Below are positions 1 to 6,486 of a stretch of DNA of 8,553 nucleotides, one piece after another. Every line of letters begins with the position of its first letter. Positions within the stretch are counted from its first letter, which is position 1. Source of the stretch: Candidatus Bathyarchaeota archaeon (GTDB taxonomy: Archaea > Thermoproteota > Bathyarchaeia > RBG-16-48-13 > GCA-020355125); the NCBI GenBank assembly GCA_030617005.1, contig JAUWWH010000020.1, positions 1 to 8,553 of the forward strand, given 5' to 3'. The position numbers and the translations under genes were made by a program. A model generated the notes under the pieces. The model did no database searches and had not been told where the DNA came from. It saw nothing but the letters and a program-made list of their open reading frames with translations.

Positions 1-614
1 CAATCACTATCTAATTCAACAGCTTCAAGAAAATCATAAGTTATAGCTACAGAAATATTATAATGGGCCAATTTTCCATGCACTAACTTAGCATCTATAA
101 AATCCATAACTTCTGGATGAGAAACATCAACACATGCCAATGCTGCAGCCCGTCTGCTCCCACCAGACTCAATTGTATGTGACAAATGATCAGAAGCCTC
201 TAAAAAAGAAACAAGACCAGAAGAAACTCCACCTTTTCCAAGAATCCTATCTCCTTTTGGTCTTAAAGAAGAAAAGTTACAACCTATCCCTCCACCTTCT
301 GACCAAAGAATTAGACTCTCTTTCATAAACTGGCCAATCTCTTCAATAGAGTCACCTATCGGCAGAACATAACAATTAAATAAACTCCCTCTTGGTCTTC
401 CTGAATTTCTTAGGATTCTTCCCCCACATATAAAATCCATATTATAAAGCATCTCATGAAATTTGTCTCGATACTCTCCTTTTTTGCTGCCTTCAGCATT
501 CGAGACATTATCTGCAACTCGAAAGGTGCATTTCTCCCAATCTTCTCCATTCAAGAAATATCTTGACTGAGCAACCTGTAAAGCATTTTCTGATAATATG
601 ACTTCTTTTGTCAT
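1..614 (-). CDS. nrdJ: Ribonucleotide reductase, probably adenosylcobalamin-dependent class II, N-terminal part
   Basis: This gene runs off the left edge, so only the first 204 residues are present. Ribonucleotide reductase converts ribonucleotides to deoxyribonucleotides for DNA synthesis in the cytoplasm. The opening ([15 protein letters not shown], residues 7-21) is the usual start of NrdJ-type enzymes. It is followed by [20 protein letters not shown] (64-83), with Cys81 where the first redox-active cysteine of the family lies, then [17 protein letters not shown] (105-121) and [15 protein letters not shown] (149-163). These are core ten-stranded-barrel motifs. There is no N-terminal ATP cone, which fits class II better than class Ia. 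The class call rests on N-terminal resemblance because the radical cysteine and substrate-loop regions lie outside the window. The ATG at 614 has GGGGAG nine bases upstream (624-629). A 19-codon ORF lies just before it in the same frame. Confidence 0.88.
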   Translation of the reverse strand, partial: MTKEVILSENALQVAQSRYFLNGEDWEKCTFRVADNVSNAEGSKKGEYRDKFHEMLYNMDFICGGRILRNSGRPRGSLFNCYVLPIGDSIEEIGQFMKESLILWSEGGGIGCNFSSLRPKGDRILGKGGVSSGLVSFLEASDHLSHTIESGGSRRAAALACVDVSHPEVMDFIDAKLVHGKLAHYNISVAITYDFLEAVELDSD

Positions 615-635
615 AGAATTTATCTCCCCACTAAC

Positions 636-680
636 ACTTTTTACATAATTTTGTTCTAAAAAATTTTAAAAAGTTCTAAA
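636..680. repeat. Direct and inverted repeats in the nrdJ leader
   Basis: On the plus strand GTTCTAAA occurs twice, at 653-660 and 673-680, exactly 20 bases apart (about two helical turns). An 8-base inverted repeat, ACTTTTTA (636-643) and TAAAAAGT (667-674), overlaps the same segment with a 23-base loop. The region is nearly pure A/T and lies directly upstream of the nrdJ ribosome binding site, so it could bind a regulator or contain a promoter. I found no convincing -35/-10 pair and no NrdR-box-like sequence. Low complexity makes chance repeats likely. Confidence 0.25.
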
Positions 681-725
681 CCTCAAATTGTGTTCCATTT
701 TAATTACATCCCATTTACTTTTCAT
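666..725 (-). CDS. Possible 19-codon leader ORF upstream of nrdJ
   Basis: A short ORF encodes MKSKWDVIKMEHNLRFRTF and ends in TAA. Its start is well supported: AGGAG lies seven bases before the ATG. It fills most of the space between the SGNH hydrolase stop (760) and the nrdJ start (614). It is in the same frame as nrdJ (111 bases between the two ATGs), with the TAA at 666-668 as the only stop between them. It could be a leader peptide, a small phage protein, or the 5' end of an extended nrdJ cut by a stop mutation. The peptide resembles no family I recognise, and AT-rich DNA yields short ORFs easily, so the case rests on the Shine-Dalgarno sequence and position. Confidence 0.4.
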   Translation of the reverse strand: MKSKWDVIKMEHNLRFRTF

Positions 726-749
726 AATTGTTCTCCTGGCCTAACAATT
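726..749 (-). promoter_or_regulatory. Inverted repeat placing a Shine-Dalgarno sequence in its loop
   Basis: On the minus strand AATTGTT (749-743) and AACAATT (732-726) are perfect 7-base complements around a 10-base loop, AGGCCAGGAG. The loop holds the AGGAG that serves the 19-codon ORF, and the 3' arm ends directly before its ATG. In RNA this could fold as a weak AU-rich hairpin that presents or masks the ribosome binding site. As DNA it could be an operator. The stem is short and AT-rich, so it may be a chance match. Confidence 0.3.
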
Positions 750-759
750 AAATGAATTT

Positions 760-1320
760 TCATTTGTAGTATCTCCGCTTTTCAATGGCATTCATAACTT
801 CACCAGCAACATACTTTGATCCCCCGTTATTCAAATGTGCTCCATCTGCATAACAGTGTTCAGGAACCTCCAAAGGAATTATACATGCGTCTAACTTCTT
901 AATTTCATTGTTGTAACTGTCTATCAGACCTGGTACATAAGAATCTTGATTTCCAAAGCCTTTAGGTGCAGGTATTGTGCATACATACGAAGGTAAACCC
1001 CAAATCTTACAGTAATTCAGTATAGAAACTACATGTTCAATAAACTTTGAAGAAGGAACTGCTATTTGTGAGCTAGCGTCGTTAGTGCCACAGAGCAACA
1101 CAAGTTCAGTAGCTTCCTGGTACTTCTTCATTACATCATACGCTCTACTATATATCTCGATAGAAGTCTCTTTAGGAACGCCTGCGTTAACACAGCACCA
1201 TATTTGACTATATTTTATCCATAGAAGTTGCTCGAGTTCATACGGCCATCCTCTTCCATACTCATCTCGAGCTCCACTTGTTAAACTATCTCCAAGACAT
1301 ATAATCGTTCCGTATATCAT
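760..1320 (-). CDS. SGNH/GDSL-family hydrolase
   Basis: A 186-residue SGNH hydrolase, a family of esterases and lipases that includes carbohydrate O-deacetylases. All four family blocks are visible: GDSLTSG (10-16, nucleophile Ser12), NAGVPKETS (45-53, oxyanion Gly47), GTND (78-81, Asn80) and DGAHLNNGG (159-167, Asp159 and His162). The length fits a single compact catalytic domain. There is no signal peptide or membrane helix, so it should act in the cytoplasm unless released by lysis or carried on a virion. The ATG at 1318-1320 overlaps the TGA of the radical SAM gene (ATGA) and has AAGGAG seven bases upstream (1328-1333), which suggests translational coupling. Next to sugar-modifying genes, a role in removing acyl groups from a glycan is a reasonable inference. 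The substrate cannot be read from the sequence. Confidence 0.9.
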   Translation of the reverse strand: MIYGTIICLGDSLTSGARDEYGRGWPYELEQLLWIKYSQIWCCVNAGVPKETSIEIYSRAYDVMKKYQEATELVLLCGTNDASSQIAVPSSKFIEHVVSILNYCKIWGLPSYVCTIPAPKGFGNQDSYVPGLIDSYNNEIKKLDACIIPLEVPEHCYADGAHLNNGGSKYVAGEVMNAIEKRRYYK

Positions 1321-2678
1321 ACTTTATCTCCTTCTATCCGTTGAATCAAATTATTAGTGACTTTACGAAGTTCCCTTACGAAATATATTAAATTATCTCT
1401 AAACTCCACTTCATCCATCTGATCATGTTTGTAGTATATATGACCTAGTCCCGAAGGACTATCAGTAAGACTAGTAGGAGCATAATATTGCTCTCTAAGT
1501 TTTTGTTTGTCTATCTCAATTCCATACGCTCCTGGATTATCCCATATAGGTGATCCAGGCATCGGAGCTAACACATGAAAATAAACTTCGTTAGGAGGTT
1601 GAGCTTCTTCTATCATACTTATCGTATTATCAATAGATTCTTTTGTCTCTCCAGGTAAGCCATAGATCAGTGTTATAGCACAACCTATTCCCACATCACG
1701 GCATATATGTGCAGCCTCAATATTCTGTTTTCTTGTAGTTTTCTTGTTAATTATCTTAAGAATGCGATCATCTCCAGATTCAAACCCAAATAGAAGTTTC
1801 ATGCATCCTGAATCCTTCATAGTTTGAACCGTCTCCTTATCGATGGTATTTACTCTAGCCCATGTTCTCCACTTGGATCCTCGTTTGACAAATTCCTCAC
1901 AAAATTGGAGTACTCTTTTACGACTAAGAGTAAACGTATCATCATAAATCACAAAAGCGTTTAATCCATATTTATGGTTTATCCAATCTACCTCTTTCAT
2001 AACGTTTTCTACAGAACGATATCGCACTTGTCTGCCTACACTAAATCTATCACAAAATGCACAATTATATGGACACCCTCTCATGGTTACTATATGAACT
2101 GCCTTATCATCACCGCCAATCTCTCCACGATCTGCTTCATGCATCAATAACCTTTTATACCGCAGTAAGTCTGTCAAATCTCTATCAGGCCACGGTAACT
2201 CATCAAGAGCTATCATAATTTTATGGTTTCCATTACCTCCTGGCATTACGGCTCCTGGAACAACAGATGGATTATAACCTTCGCATAACATAGTGAATGG
2301 AATTTCTCCATCGCCTGCAACAGCAACATCAACTCCAACACTGAGACAATCTTCTGGAATATTACTAGAATGTGCTCCTCCAGAAACTACCATAACTTTA
2401 CGATTATGTGATTTGATATGTTTTGTTACATCTATCAACCAACGATATTGAGGAGTCATCACGGATATTCCATATATGTCTGCATCAAGAGGAATAAGTT
2501 TAAGGTACTCTCTACCATTATAAAAATCAAAATCGTTTTCAAGACTGTAATCAATTAATGTAATATCATAAAATCCTTTACTTTTAAGATAACTGGATAT
2601 ATAACACAATCCCAAGGGAGGATTCATAGCTGGTTCAATAAGTTGAGGATTTGGAAGTGAAATTAAAACTATCTTCAT
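1317..2678 (-). CDS. B12-binding-type radical SAM protein
   Basis: A 453-residue protein with the architecture of cobalamin-binding-domain radical SAM enzymes (BchE / P-methylase group). Residues about 1-140 form the Rossmann-like N-terminal domain, with MKIVLISLPNP at the start, PPLGLCYISSYLKSKG, and SGGAHSS and AGDGE further in. The classic DxHxxG cobalamin-ligand motif is absent, as in many members. The radical SAM core follows, with RGCPYNCAFCD giving the CxxxCxxC cluster ligands Cys202, Cys206 and Cys209, then FGFESGDDRIL and YGLPGET. The family performs C-methylations, ring closures and other radical chemistry; the substrate here is unknown. I place the start at ATG 2676-2678 because AAGGAG (2686-2691) lies seven bases upstream. 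A TTG start at 2696 would put that Shine-Dalgarno sequence inside the gene. The stop overlaps the start of the hydrolase gene. Confidence 0.92.
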   Translation of the reverse strand: MKIVLISLPNPQLIEPAMNPPLGLCYISSYLKSKGFYDITLIDYSLENDFDFYNGREYLKLIPLDADIYGISVMTPQYRWLIDVTKHIKSHNRKVMVVSGGAHSSNIPEDCLSVGVDVAVAGDGEIPFTMLCEGYNPSVVPGAVMPGGNGNHKIMIALDELPWPDRDLTDLLRYKRLLMHEADRGEIGGDDKAVHIVTMRGCPYNCAFCDRFSVGRQVRYRSVENVMKEVDWINHKYGLNAFVIYDDTFTLSRKRVLQFCEEFVKRGSKWRTWARVNTIDKETVQTMKDSGCMKLLFGFESGDDRILKIINKKTTRKQNIEAAHICRDVGIGCAITLIYGLPGETKESIDNTISMIEEAQPPNEVYFHVLAPMPGSPIWDNPGAYGIEIDKQKLREQYYAPTSLTDSPSGLGHIYYKHDQMDEVEFRDNLIYFVRELRKVTNNLIQRIEGDKV

Positions 2679-2685
2679 CCTTCGG

Positions 2686-2691
2686 CTCCTT
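2686..2691 (-). promoter_or_regulatory. Shine-Dalgarno sequence fixing the radical SAM gene start
   Basis: AAGGAG on the minus strand lies seven bases before ATG 2678 and downstream of the alternative TTG codon at 2696. It therefore supports the shorter protein, leaving an 18-base gap after the methyltransferase stop. Confidence 0.8.
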
Positions 2692-2696
2692 ATCAA

Positions 2697-3470
2697 TTAT
2701 GATCCCACTTTTACATAAGAAATACCAGTACCAAATGGTTGTTTACTTATTCTTAAATTATTAAAATTTCCAAATTGTTCTAAAACCGCTAATGTTTCTC
2801 CAGGCCACTCTGGCTGATTCAATTCATCAAATACAATTATAGACCCCTTTGGCATTCTTGGTAAAAAATATTTGAGAGCTATCTTGGTCGGCTTGTAAAT
2901 ATCCACATCCAAATACAAAAGTGACACTACAAGATGAGGATTATTTTTAATATATGATGGAACAGTTTTAAAGATATTACCTCGAACCAACTCAACTTTA
3001 TCAATATGCTTATAATACCTAGTCATATTATATAATTCAATACATTTCTGTAAATCTTTGTATGAATCAACATATAGTGACCCTTTCTGGCATAATTCTA
3101 TGGAAACTTTAGCTTTAACATCTTTACTGGAAATTGAAGGGAAACCTTCAAATGTATCAAAACCTACTATCCGTCTTTGATGATTAGCTGGTTCCATAAT
3201 AGAACTTAGTTGTGCCCAAGTCATTAAACCCCCACCAAATAAAACTCCACATTCAATAATAACTCCTTGAACATCTAATATCTCCTTAAATATTTCATAC
3301 CTAGTAAGGAATCTAGCAATATGTGTACGAGGCACGTATTTGGAGAAGTTATTAATTTTATCTAAAGTAGTTCCCACACTTCCTTCAAAGTAATCATTTA
3401 GAGAATTCAAGTACTCAATATTTATTTTGGACATAAAACTCAAGTCCTCAAAACTCGCTTTGCACATCAT
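2697..3470 (-). CDS. TylF/MycF-like SAM-dependent methyltransferase
   Basis: A 257-residue protein resembling the TylF/macrocin O-methyltransferase family, whose characterised members methylate sugar hydroxyls in a metal-dependent way. Visible features are GVIIECGVLFGGGLMTWAQL (69-88, the SAM-binding loop with an acidic Glu73), VGFDTFEGFP (102-111), LYLDVDIYKPT (185-195, with Asp188 and Asp190 where the family binds metal) and IIVFDELN (211-218). The first 65 residues are helical-looking and less conserved. The start is an ATG-ATG pair at 3470/3467 with GGAGG five or eight bases upstream; the first ATG directly abuts the TAA of the acetyltransferase gene. Beside an epimerase and an acetyltransferase, O-methylation of a nucleotide sugar or finished glycan is the likely job. 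The exact acceptor is unknown. Confidence 0.85.
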   Translation of the reverse strand: MMCKASFEDLSFMSKINIEYLNSLNDYFEGSVGTTLDKINNFSKYVPRTHIARFLTRYEIFKEILDVQGVIIECGVLFGGGLMTWAQLSSIMEPANHQRRIVGFDTFEGFPSISSKDVKAKVSIELCQKGSLYVDSYKDLQKCIELYNMTRYYKHIDKVELVRGNIFKTVPSYIKNNPHLVVSLLYLDVDIYKPTKIALKYFLPRMPKGSIIVFDELNQPEWPGETLAVLEQFGNFNNLRISKQPFGTGISYVKVGS

Positions 3471-4049
3471 TTATTCCTCCTGCTCCTTATCCCTCAACTT
3501 TTTCTCCCTATCTAATTTCTCTACTGCTTCGAAAAATTCTTCCTTTAATAAACCAACAAGGCCTACATCTCTGAATTTTCCGTTCTGATAAAAATGACGT
3601 CGCAGCAAACCTTCTTTTTTGAAACCGAGGCGTTGCACAAATTTAACCGCAGCAATATTTTCACGAAATTGAGTAGCATCTACCCTTTGCAAATTGAGAA
3701 CATTGAAACCATATGTAAGAATCATCCTCGAAGCCTCATGCGCTATACCCATGCCTTGATATTCTAAGGACAATCGTGGCCGAATTTCGGCTCTCTGATG
3801 TCGCATACTAATATTAAATAAACCAATAGTTCCAACTAAACTTCTACTGTCTCTCTCCTTGAGAAATATCGAAAGTGCTAGATCTCTTTTAGTCAGGGAT
3901 TTATACCACTCTAATTGATCCTTTCTTGAAATAGGTTCATGGAGAGAGTATTGCATAATATCTTTGTCCCATCTAAGTTCCAATAATTGATAAATATCTT
4001 CTTCTTCAATCGGCTTTATTAATAATCTTTCAGATTCCAAATACCTCAT
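3471..4049 (-). CDS. GNAT-family N-acetyltransferase (RimJ/RimL or PseH-like)
   Basis: A 192-residue single-domain acetyltransferase that should use acetyl-CoA. It opens with the RimL/PseH-type pattern ESERLLIKPIEEEDIYQLLELRW (residues 5-27, key positions R8-L9 and E16-E18). Motif A is at 98-103, with the acetyl-CoA loop QGMGIA. NIAAVKFVQRLGFKKEG (131-147) is the conserved C-terminal block. The C-terminus is a charged helix of about 20 residues. I choose ATG 4047-4049 because GGGAGG lies six bases upstream. An in-frame GTG at 4079 would add ten residues encoded by the end of the epimerase gene. In this context acetylation of an amino sugar, as PseH does, is plausible, but no sugar aminotransferase is visible. 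Ribosomal-protein or antibiotic acetylation cannot be excluded. Confidence 0.85.
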   Translation of the reverse strand: MRYLESERLLIKPIEEEDIYQLLELRWDKDIMQYSLHEPISRKDQLEWYKSLTKRDLALSIFLKERDSRSLVGTIGLFNISMRHQRAEIRPRLSLEYQGMGIAHEASRMILTYGFNVLNLQRVDATQFRENIAAVKFVQRLGFKKEGLLRRHFYQNGKFRDVGLVGLLKEEFFEAVEKLDREKKLRDKEQEE

Positions 4050-4051
4050 CT

Positions 4052-5023
4052 TTAGCCTCCCATATGTATAGATTCCCACTTTTCTATGATCAATTTTAAA
4101 CCTTCTCTTACAGGAATCTGTTGCTTATAACCTAGAATGGTTTTTGTCTTAGTCATATCTATACTACGTTTCATAATTTCTTCATATTGACCAAACACAG
4201 ATTCTATAGGAATATATTTTAACTTTATAGGTTTACCTGTATCAACAAGCTCGTGAATTAACAATGCCATATCCAATACAGATATATCTTCTTCTCCTCC
4301 GATATTAAATATTTGACCAACAGCTTCCTCCTTATCAGCAGCTAACAATGTACAGTTTATTAAATCGTGGGTATGAATAAACGGCCTGGTTTGAGACCCA
4401 TCTCCGTGAATAATAACTTCTTTATCTTTAAGAATTGCATCTACAAATATAGGTATGTGTCCTCCAACTTGAAGAGTTGACCTATGGCTAAATGATCCAC
4501 AATATCTTAATATCACCATAGGTACATGAAAGTCTCCAAAATATGCGTATGCTAATTGTTCTGCAAACAACTTAGCACTAGCATACCCCCACCGCTTCAC
4601 ATAACTCGGACCTATAACAGGAGGATCAGTCTCCCTGAATGGAGGTATTCCTGATCCATAAACATCAGACGTCGAAGCGAGTATAACCTTACATCCATTT
4701 TTAGCTGCAGCACCAAACACTACTAACGTTCCCTTACCTATAACACTTAACGTCGGATAAAGCAGTCCATGTTCACCCACTTTCTTTACAGCAGCTAAAT
4801 GAAATATGATATCTATTCCTTCACTACAAGCTTCCATTGCTCGACCATCTAAAACGTCGTATTGTAGAAATTGAAATCTGGGATTGTCCAAATGATGTGC
4901 TATATTATGCATACTTCCATAAGATAAATTATCAATCCCTATAACTTCATCGCCTCGTGCAATTAAGGCATCAGTTAAGTGAGATCCAACCATTCCTGCA
5001 ACTCCAGTAATCAATGCTCTCAT
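4052..5023 (-). CDS. NAD-dependent sugar epimerase/dehydratase (extended SDR)
   Basis: A 323-residue extended short-chain dehydrogenase of the nucleotide-sugar epimerase/dehydratase type, of typical length. The NAD-binding GxxGxxG is at Gly7, Gly10 and Gly13 (TGVAGMVG), and Asp31 at the end of the second strand favours NAD over NADP. FHLAA (74-78), the ASTSDVYG active-site strand (116-123) and the catalytic pair Tyr147/Lys151 (YASAK) follow. RPFIHTHD (213-220) is the family's usual nucleotide-sugar-binding segment. It most resembles UDP-glucose 4-epimerase and UDP-glucuronate-type enzymes, but the substrate and reaction cannot be fixed by eye. The ATG overlaps the glycosyltransferase stop (ATGA) and has AGAGGA five bases upstream. 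It probably prepares a UDP- or dTDP-sugar for the cassette, starting from a host nucleotide sugar. Confidence 0.92.
   Translation of the reverse strand: MRALITGVAGMVGSHLTDALIARGDEVIGIDNLSYGSMHNIAHHLDNPRFQFLQYDVLDGRAMEACSEGIDIIFHLAAVKKVGEHGLLYPTLSVIGKGTLVVFGAAAKNGCKVILASTSDVYGSGIPPFRETDPPVIGPSYVKRWGYASAKLFAEQLAYAYFGDFHVPMVILRYCGSFSHRSTLQVGGHIPIFVDAILKDKEVIIHGDGSQTRPFIHTHDLINCTLLAADKEEAVGQIFNIGGEEDISVLDMALLIHELVDTGKPIKLKYIPIESVFGQYEEIMKRSIDMTKTKTILGYKQQIPVREGLKLIIEKWESIHMGG
4056..4061 (-). promoter_or_regulatory. Shine-Dalgarno sequence for the acetyltransferase inside the epimerase 3' end
   Basis: GGGAGG on the minus strand also encodes the last Gly-Gly of the epimerase and lies six bases before ATG 4049. 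The epimerase TAA ends two bases before that ATG, which suggests translational coupling and supports the shorter acetyltransferase. Confidence 0.75.
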
Positions 5024-5916
5024 AACAATCCTCTAAGTGCATCATACACTTTCTTCATCCTGCTATCTAAGTTGTGATTTTTCCTAACAAAGTCCATACC
5101 CGTCCGTCTCATACCCTCATATTTATCAGGATTAGATAATATTTCATTTGCTTTAGCAAAGACATCATCACCAGCGAAAGGTACATAATGTTTGTGAGGT
5201 ATGAAGCCTAAATCATCAATTAAATTTGTTCTACGACCAAGCAGTAAGGATCCAACAGCTGGTATCTCAAAATACTTAGGCTGCACCACTTCATTATAAT
5301 GCCCTATGTCCACTATACCACAGAAGTATTGATATAGTAAACCAGGATAACTCTCTCGTGATACTCTTTTCACGTAATGAATTTGGTTGTGAGTCCTAGC
5401 ATAAACTTTAATTTTATTCCTTAACGGATAAACCCTAGAATTAGAAGCACCTACCTGAAGACACTGCATTCGAGGATGTTCATTAATTTTAAATTTCATA
5501 TATCTTTCATGAGGAGCAAAACACCAAGGAACATAAACGTATTTATCTAAATACTCTACATACTCTTTCTTCATTCTGCCGTCATGGCTACTAATTATTA
5601 AGTCACATCGATCGAACATCCTAATTGTATCTTCTTTACATCTACTATGAATCTTAAGCAACCCGCAGTGCAAATCTGTTGTCCAATATACAAGACGTAT
5701 ACTCGAATCCAAATTAACTAACTCATTCACTATTACATCATTTCGCCAGTTAAAATGAGGGAAACCAAAAGCTATCACTATCCCCACATCACTTGGTATA
5801 CTCTCACTCCAACAACATAGCTTGAAATTCAAGTCCTTGTACAATTTATTAAAAATCCAATCATACCAAGTGTCTTTATAGTAACGATCAGGTACTATAA
5901 TTATCCGTTTACTCAT
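5020..5916 (-). CDS. Glycosyltransferase, CgeB / Glyco_trans_1_2 type (GT-B fold)
   Basis: A 298-residue protein whose C-terminal half has the hallmarks of the Glyco_trans_1_2 domain found in CgeB-like glycosyltransferases. VVQPKYFEIPAVGSLLLGRR (210-229) matches the 'K-x-FEIPA-x-G' nucleotide-sugar-binding block. It is followed by FIPHKHYVPFAGDD, a regular helix (VFAKANEILSNPDKYEGM) and the 'G-x-x-F-V-x-x-x-H' ending. The N-terminal half is shorter and more divergent than in typical GT-B enzymes but keeps alternating strand-helix character, for example VGIVIAFGFPHF (44-55). No membrane segment is visible, so it should act in the cytoplasm on a protein or lipid-linked acceptor. The ATG at 5916 has GGAG nine bases upstream. 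Its 3' end overlaps the epimerase start. Donor and acceptor are unknown. Confidence 0.85.
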   Translation of the reverse strand: MSKRIIIVPDRYYKDTWYDWIFNKLYKDLNFKLCCWSESIPSDVGIVIAFGFPHFNWRNDVIVNELVNLDSSIRLVYWTTDLHCGLLKIHSRCKEDTIRMFDRCDLIISSHDGRMKKEYVEYLDKYVYVPWCFAPHERYMKFKINEHPRMQCLQVGASNSRVYPLRNKIKVYARTHNQIHYVKRVSRESYPGLLYQYFCGIVDIGHYNEVVQPKYFEIPAVGSLLLGRRTNLIDDLGFIPHKHYVPFAGDDVFAKANEILSNPDKYEGMRRTGMDFVRKNHNLDSRMKKVYDALRGLL

Positions 5917-5935
5917 AAGTCTTACTCCGTTACAA

Positions 5936-6103
5936 TTATTGTCGACTAAGAAGTTTCTTCATAATACCGAAAGAAGGTTTCCTTATAAAAGTTGCTACAT
6001 ATTTCTTTAAGAACATTATAGGATCTCGCCATATCAGAGAACTATTGAATTTCCTATTCATCTTAGCTCTAAACATAGGTAACATCACAGACAATTCAAT
6101 CAT
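5936..6103 (-). pseudogene. Small ORF, probable remnant of a family-2 glycosyltransferase with an internal deletion
   Basis: This ORF encodes 55 residues. The first 14, MIELSVMLPMFRAK, look like the first beta-strand and loop of a GT2 (GT-A fold) glycosyltransferase, in which ELSVxxPMFR begins the nucleotide-binding site. After about residue 14 (near base 6061) the GT2 pattern stops. The remainder is a basic, helical tail (WRDPIMFLKKYVATFIRKPS) that could be the original C-terminus. The simplest reading is a large in-frame internal deletion. The start is well formed: ATG 6103 has AGAGGA seven bases upstream, two bases after the DUF2061 stop, so it may still be translated. An upstream TTG at 6121 is less likely because it would hide the Shine-Dalgarno sequence. 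The alternative is an unrelated small protein. Confidence 0.5.
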
Positions 6104-6105
6104 AA

Positions 6106-6486
6106 TCAAATCCTCTTCCAAACAAATTCATTAGCTACATAGCATACATGTTTAATGCCTATATAAGTTAATGTGATAGCTGTCATCGTAGCAAAGCTTC
6201 CTGTTATCATATACGTGATAGTTCCTAATATGATATTACCACATACCGTTTCATAGGTGATCATTTTTAGTATAGACTGAAGTAGATATCGCTTGATAGG
6301 AAACTTTAACCATACTCGTTCGTGTAAATAGAACACTAACAAAAATACTGCGTGATGAATAACTGTCACCAATCCCGTTTGAATCCAACTCCTTGTGAAT
6401 GCATATGTAATAGCTGCCAAAATAATGACTCCCACTATCCTCCATATCACCGACTTAGAAGCTGATCTTAAATGTGTTTCACTCAT
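6106..6486 (-). CDS. Four-helix membrane protein with two tandem DUF2061 repeats
   Basis: A 126-residue integral membrane protein. Residues 8-62 match the DUF2061 pattern: a 'K-S-x-x-W-R' start, a hydrophobic helix, a short turn and a second helix ending in HERVW (55-59). Residues about 69-125 repeat the layout more loosely, starting at ILKMITYETVCGN and ending in NEFVW (119-123). Each copy gives two membrane segments (about 14-31 and 36-54; 72-93 and 98-118). The function of DUF2061 is not established. The four-helix size recalls GtrA-type proteins used for sugar-lipid transfer across membranes, but that is analogy only. ATG 6486 is chosen because AGGAGG (6494-6499) lies seven bases upstream. 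The longer frame from 6564 is the shadow of the cytidylyltransferase. It overlaps that gene by eight bases. Confidence 0.8.
   Translation of the reverse strand: MSETHLRSASKSVIWRIVGVIILAAITYAFTRSWIQTGLVTVIHHAVFLLVFYLHERVWLKFPIKRYLLQSILKMITYETVCGNIILGTITYMITGSFATMTAITLTYIGIKHVCYVANEFVWKRI

Noticed and set aside
134..328. Plus-strand ORF of 64 codons
   Set aside because: It lies wholly inside the ribonucleotide reductase gene on the other strand, has no convincing ribosome binding site and a low-complexity lysine/leucine composition.
615..725. NrdR box or cobalamin riboswitch upstream of nrdJ
   Set aside because: I found no NrdR-box-like palindrome, and the leader is too short and lacks a recognisable B12-box, so neither is supported.
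750..765. AT-rich inverted repeat AAATGAA/TTCATTT at the end of the hydrolase gene as a terminator
   Set aside because: The stem is pure A/T apart from one G-C pair, has almost no loop and is not followed by a clean U-tract, so it is too weak for an intrinsic terminator.
4050..4079. GTG start at 4079 giving a 202-residue acetyltransferase
   Set aside because: The extra residues come from the epimerase 3' end, and the GGGAGG site points to ATG 4049.
6251..6445. Minus-strand ORF of 64 codons in another frame
   Set aside because: It is a shadow of the DUF2061 gene, whose membrane-helix pattern and Shine-Dalgarno sequence are much better.
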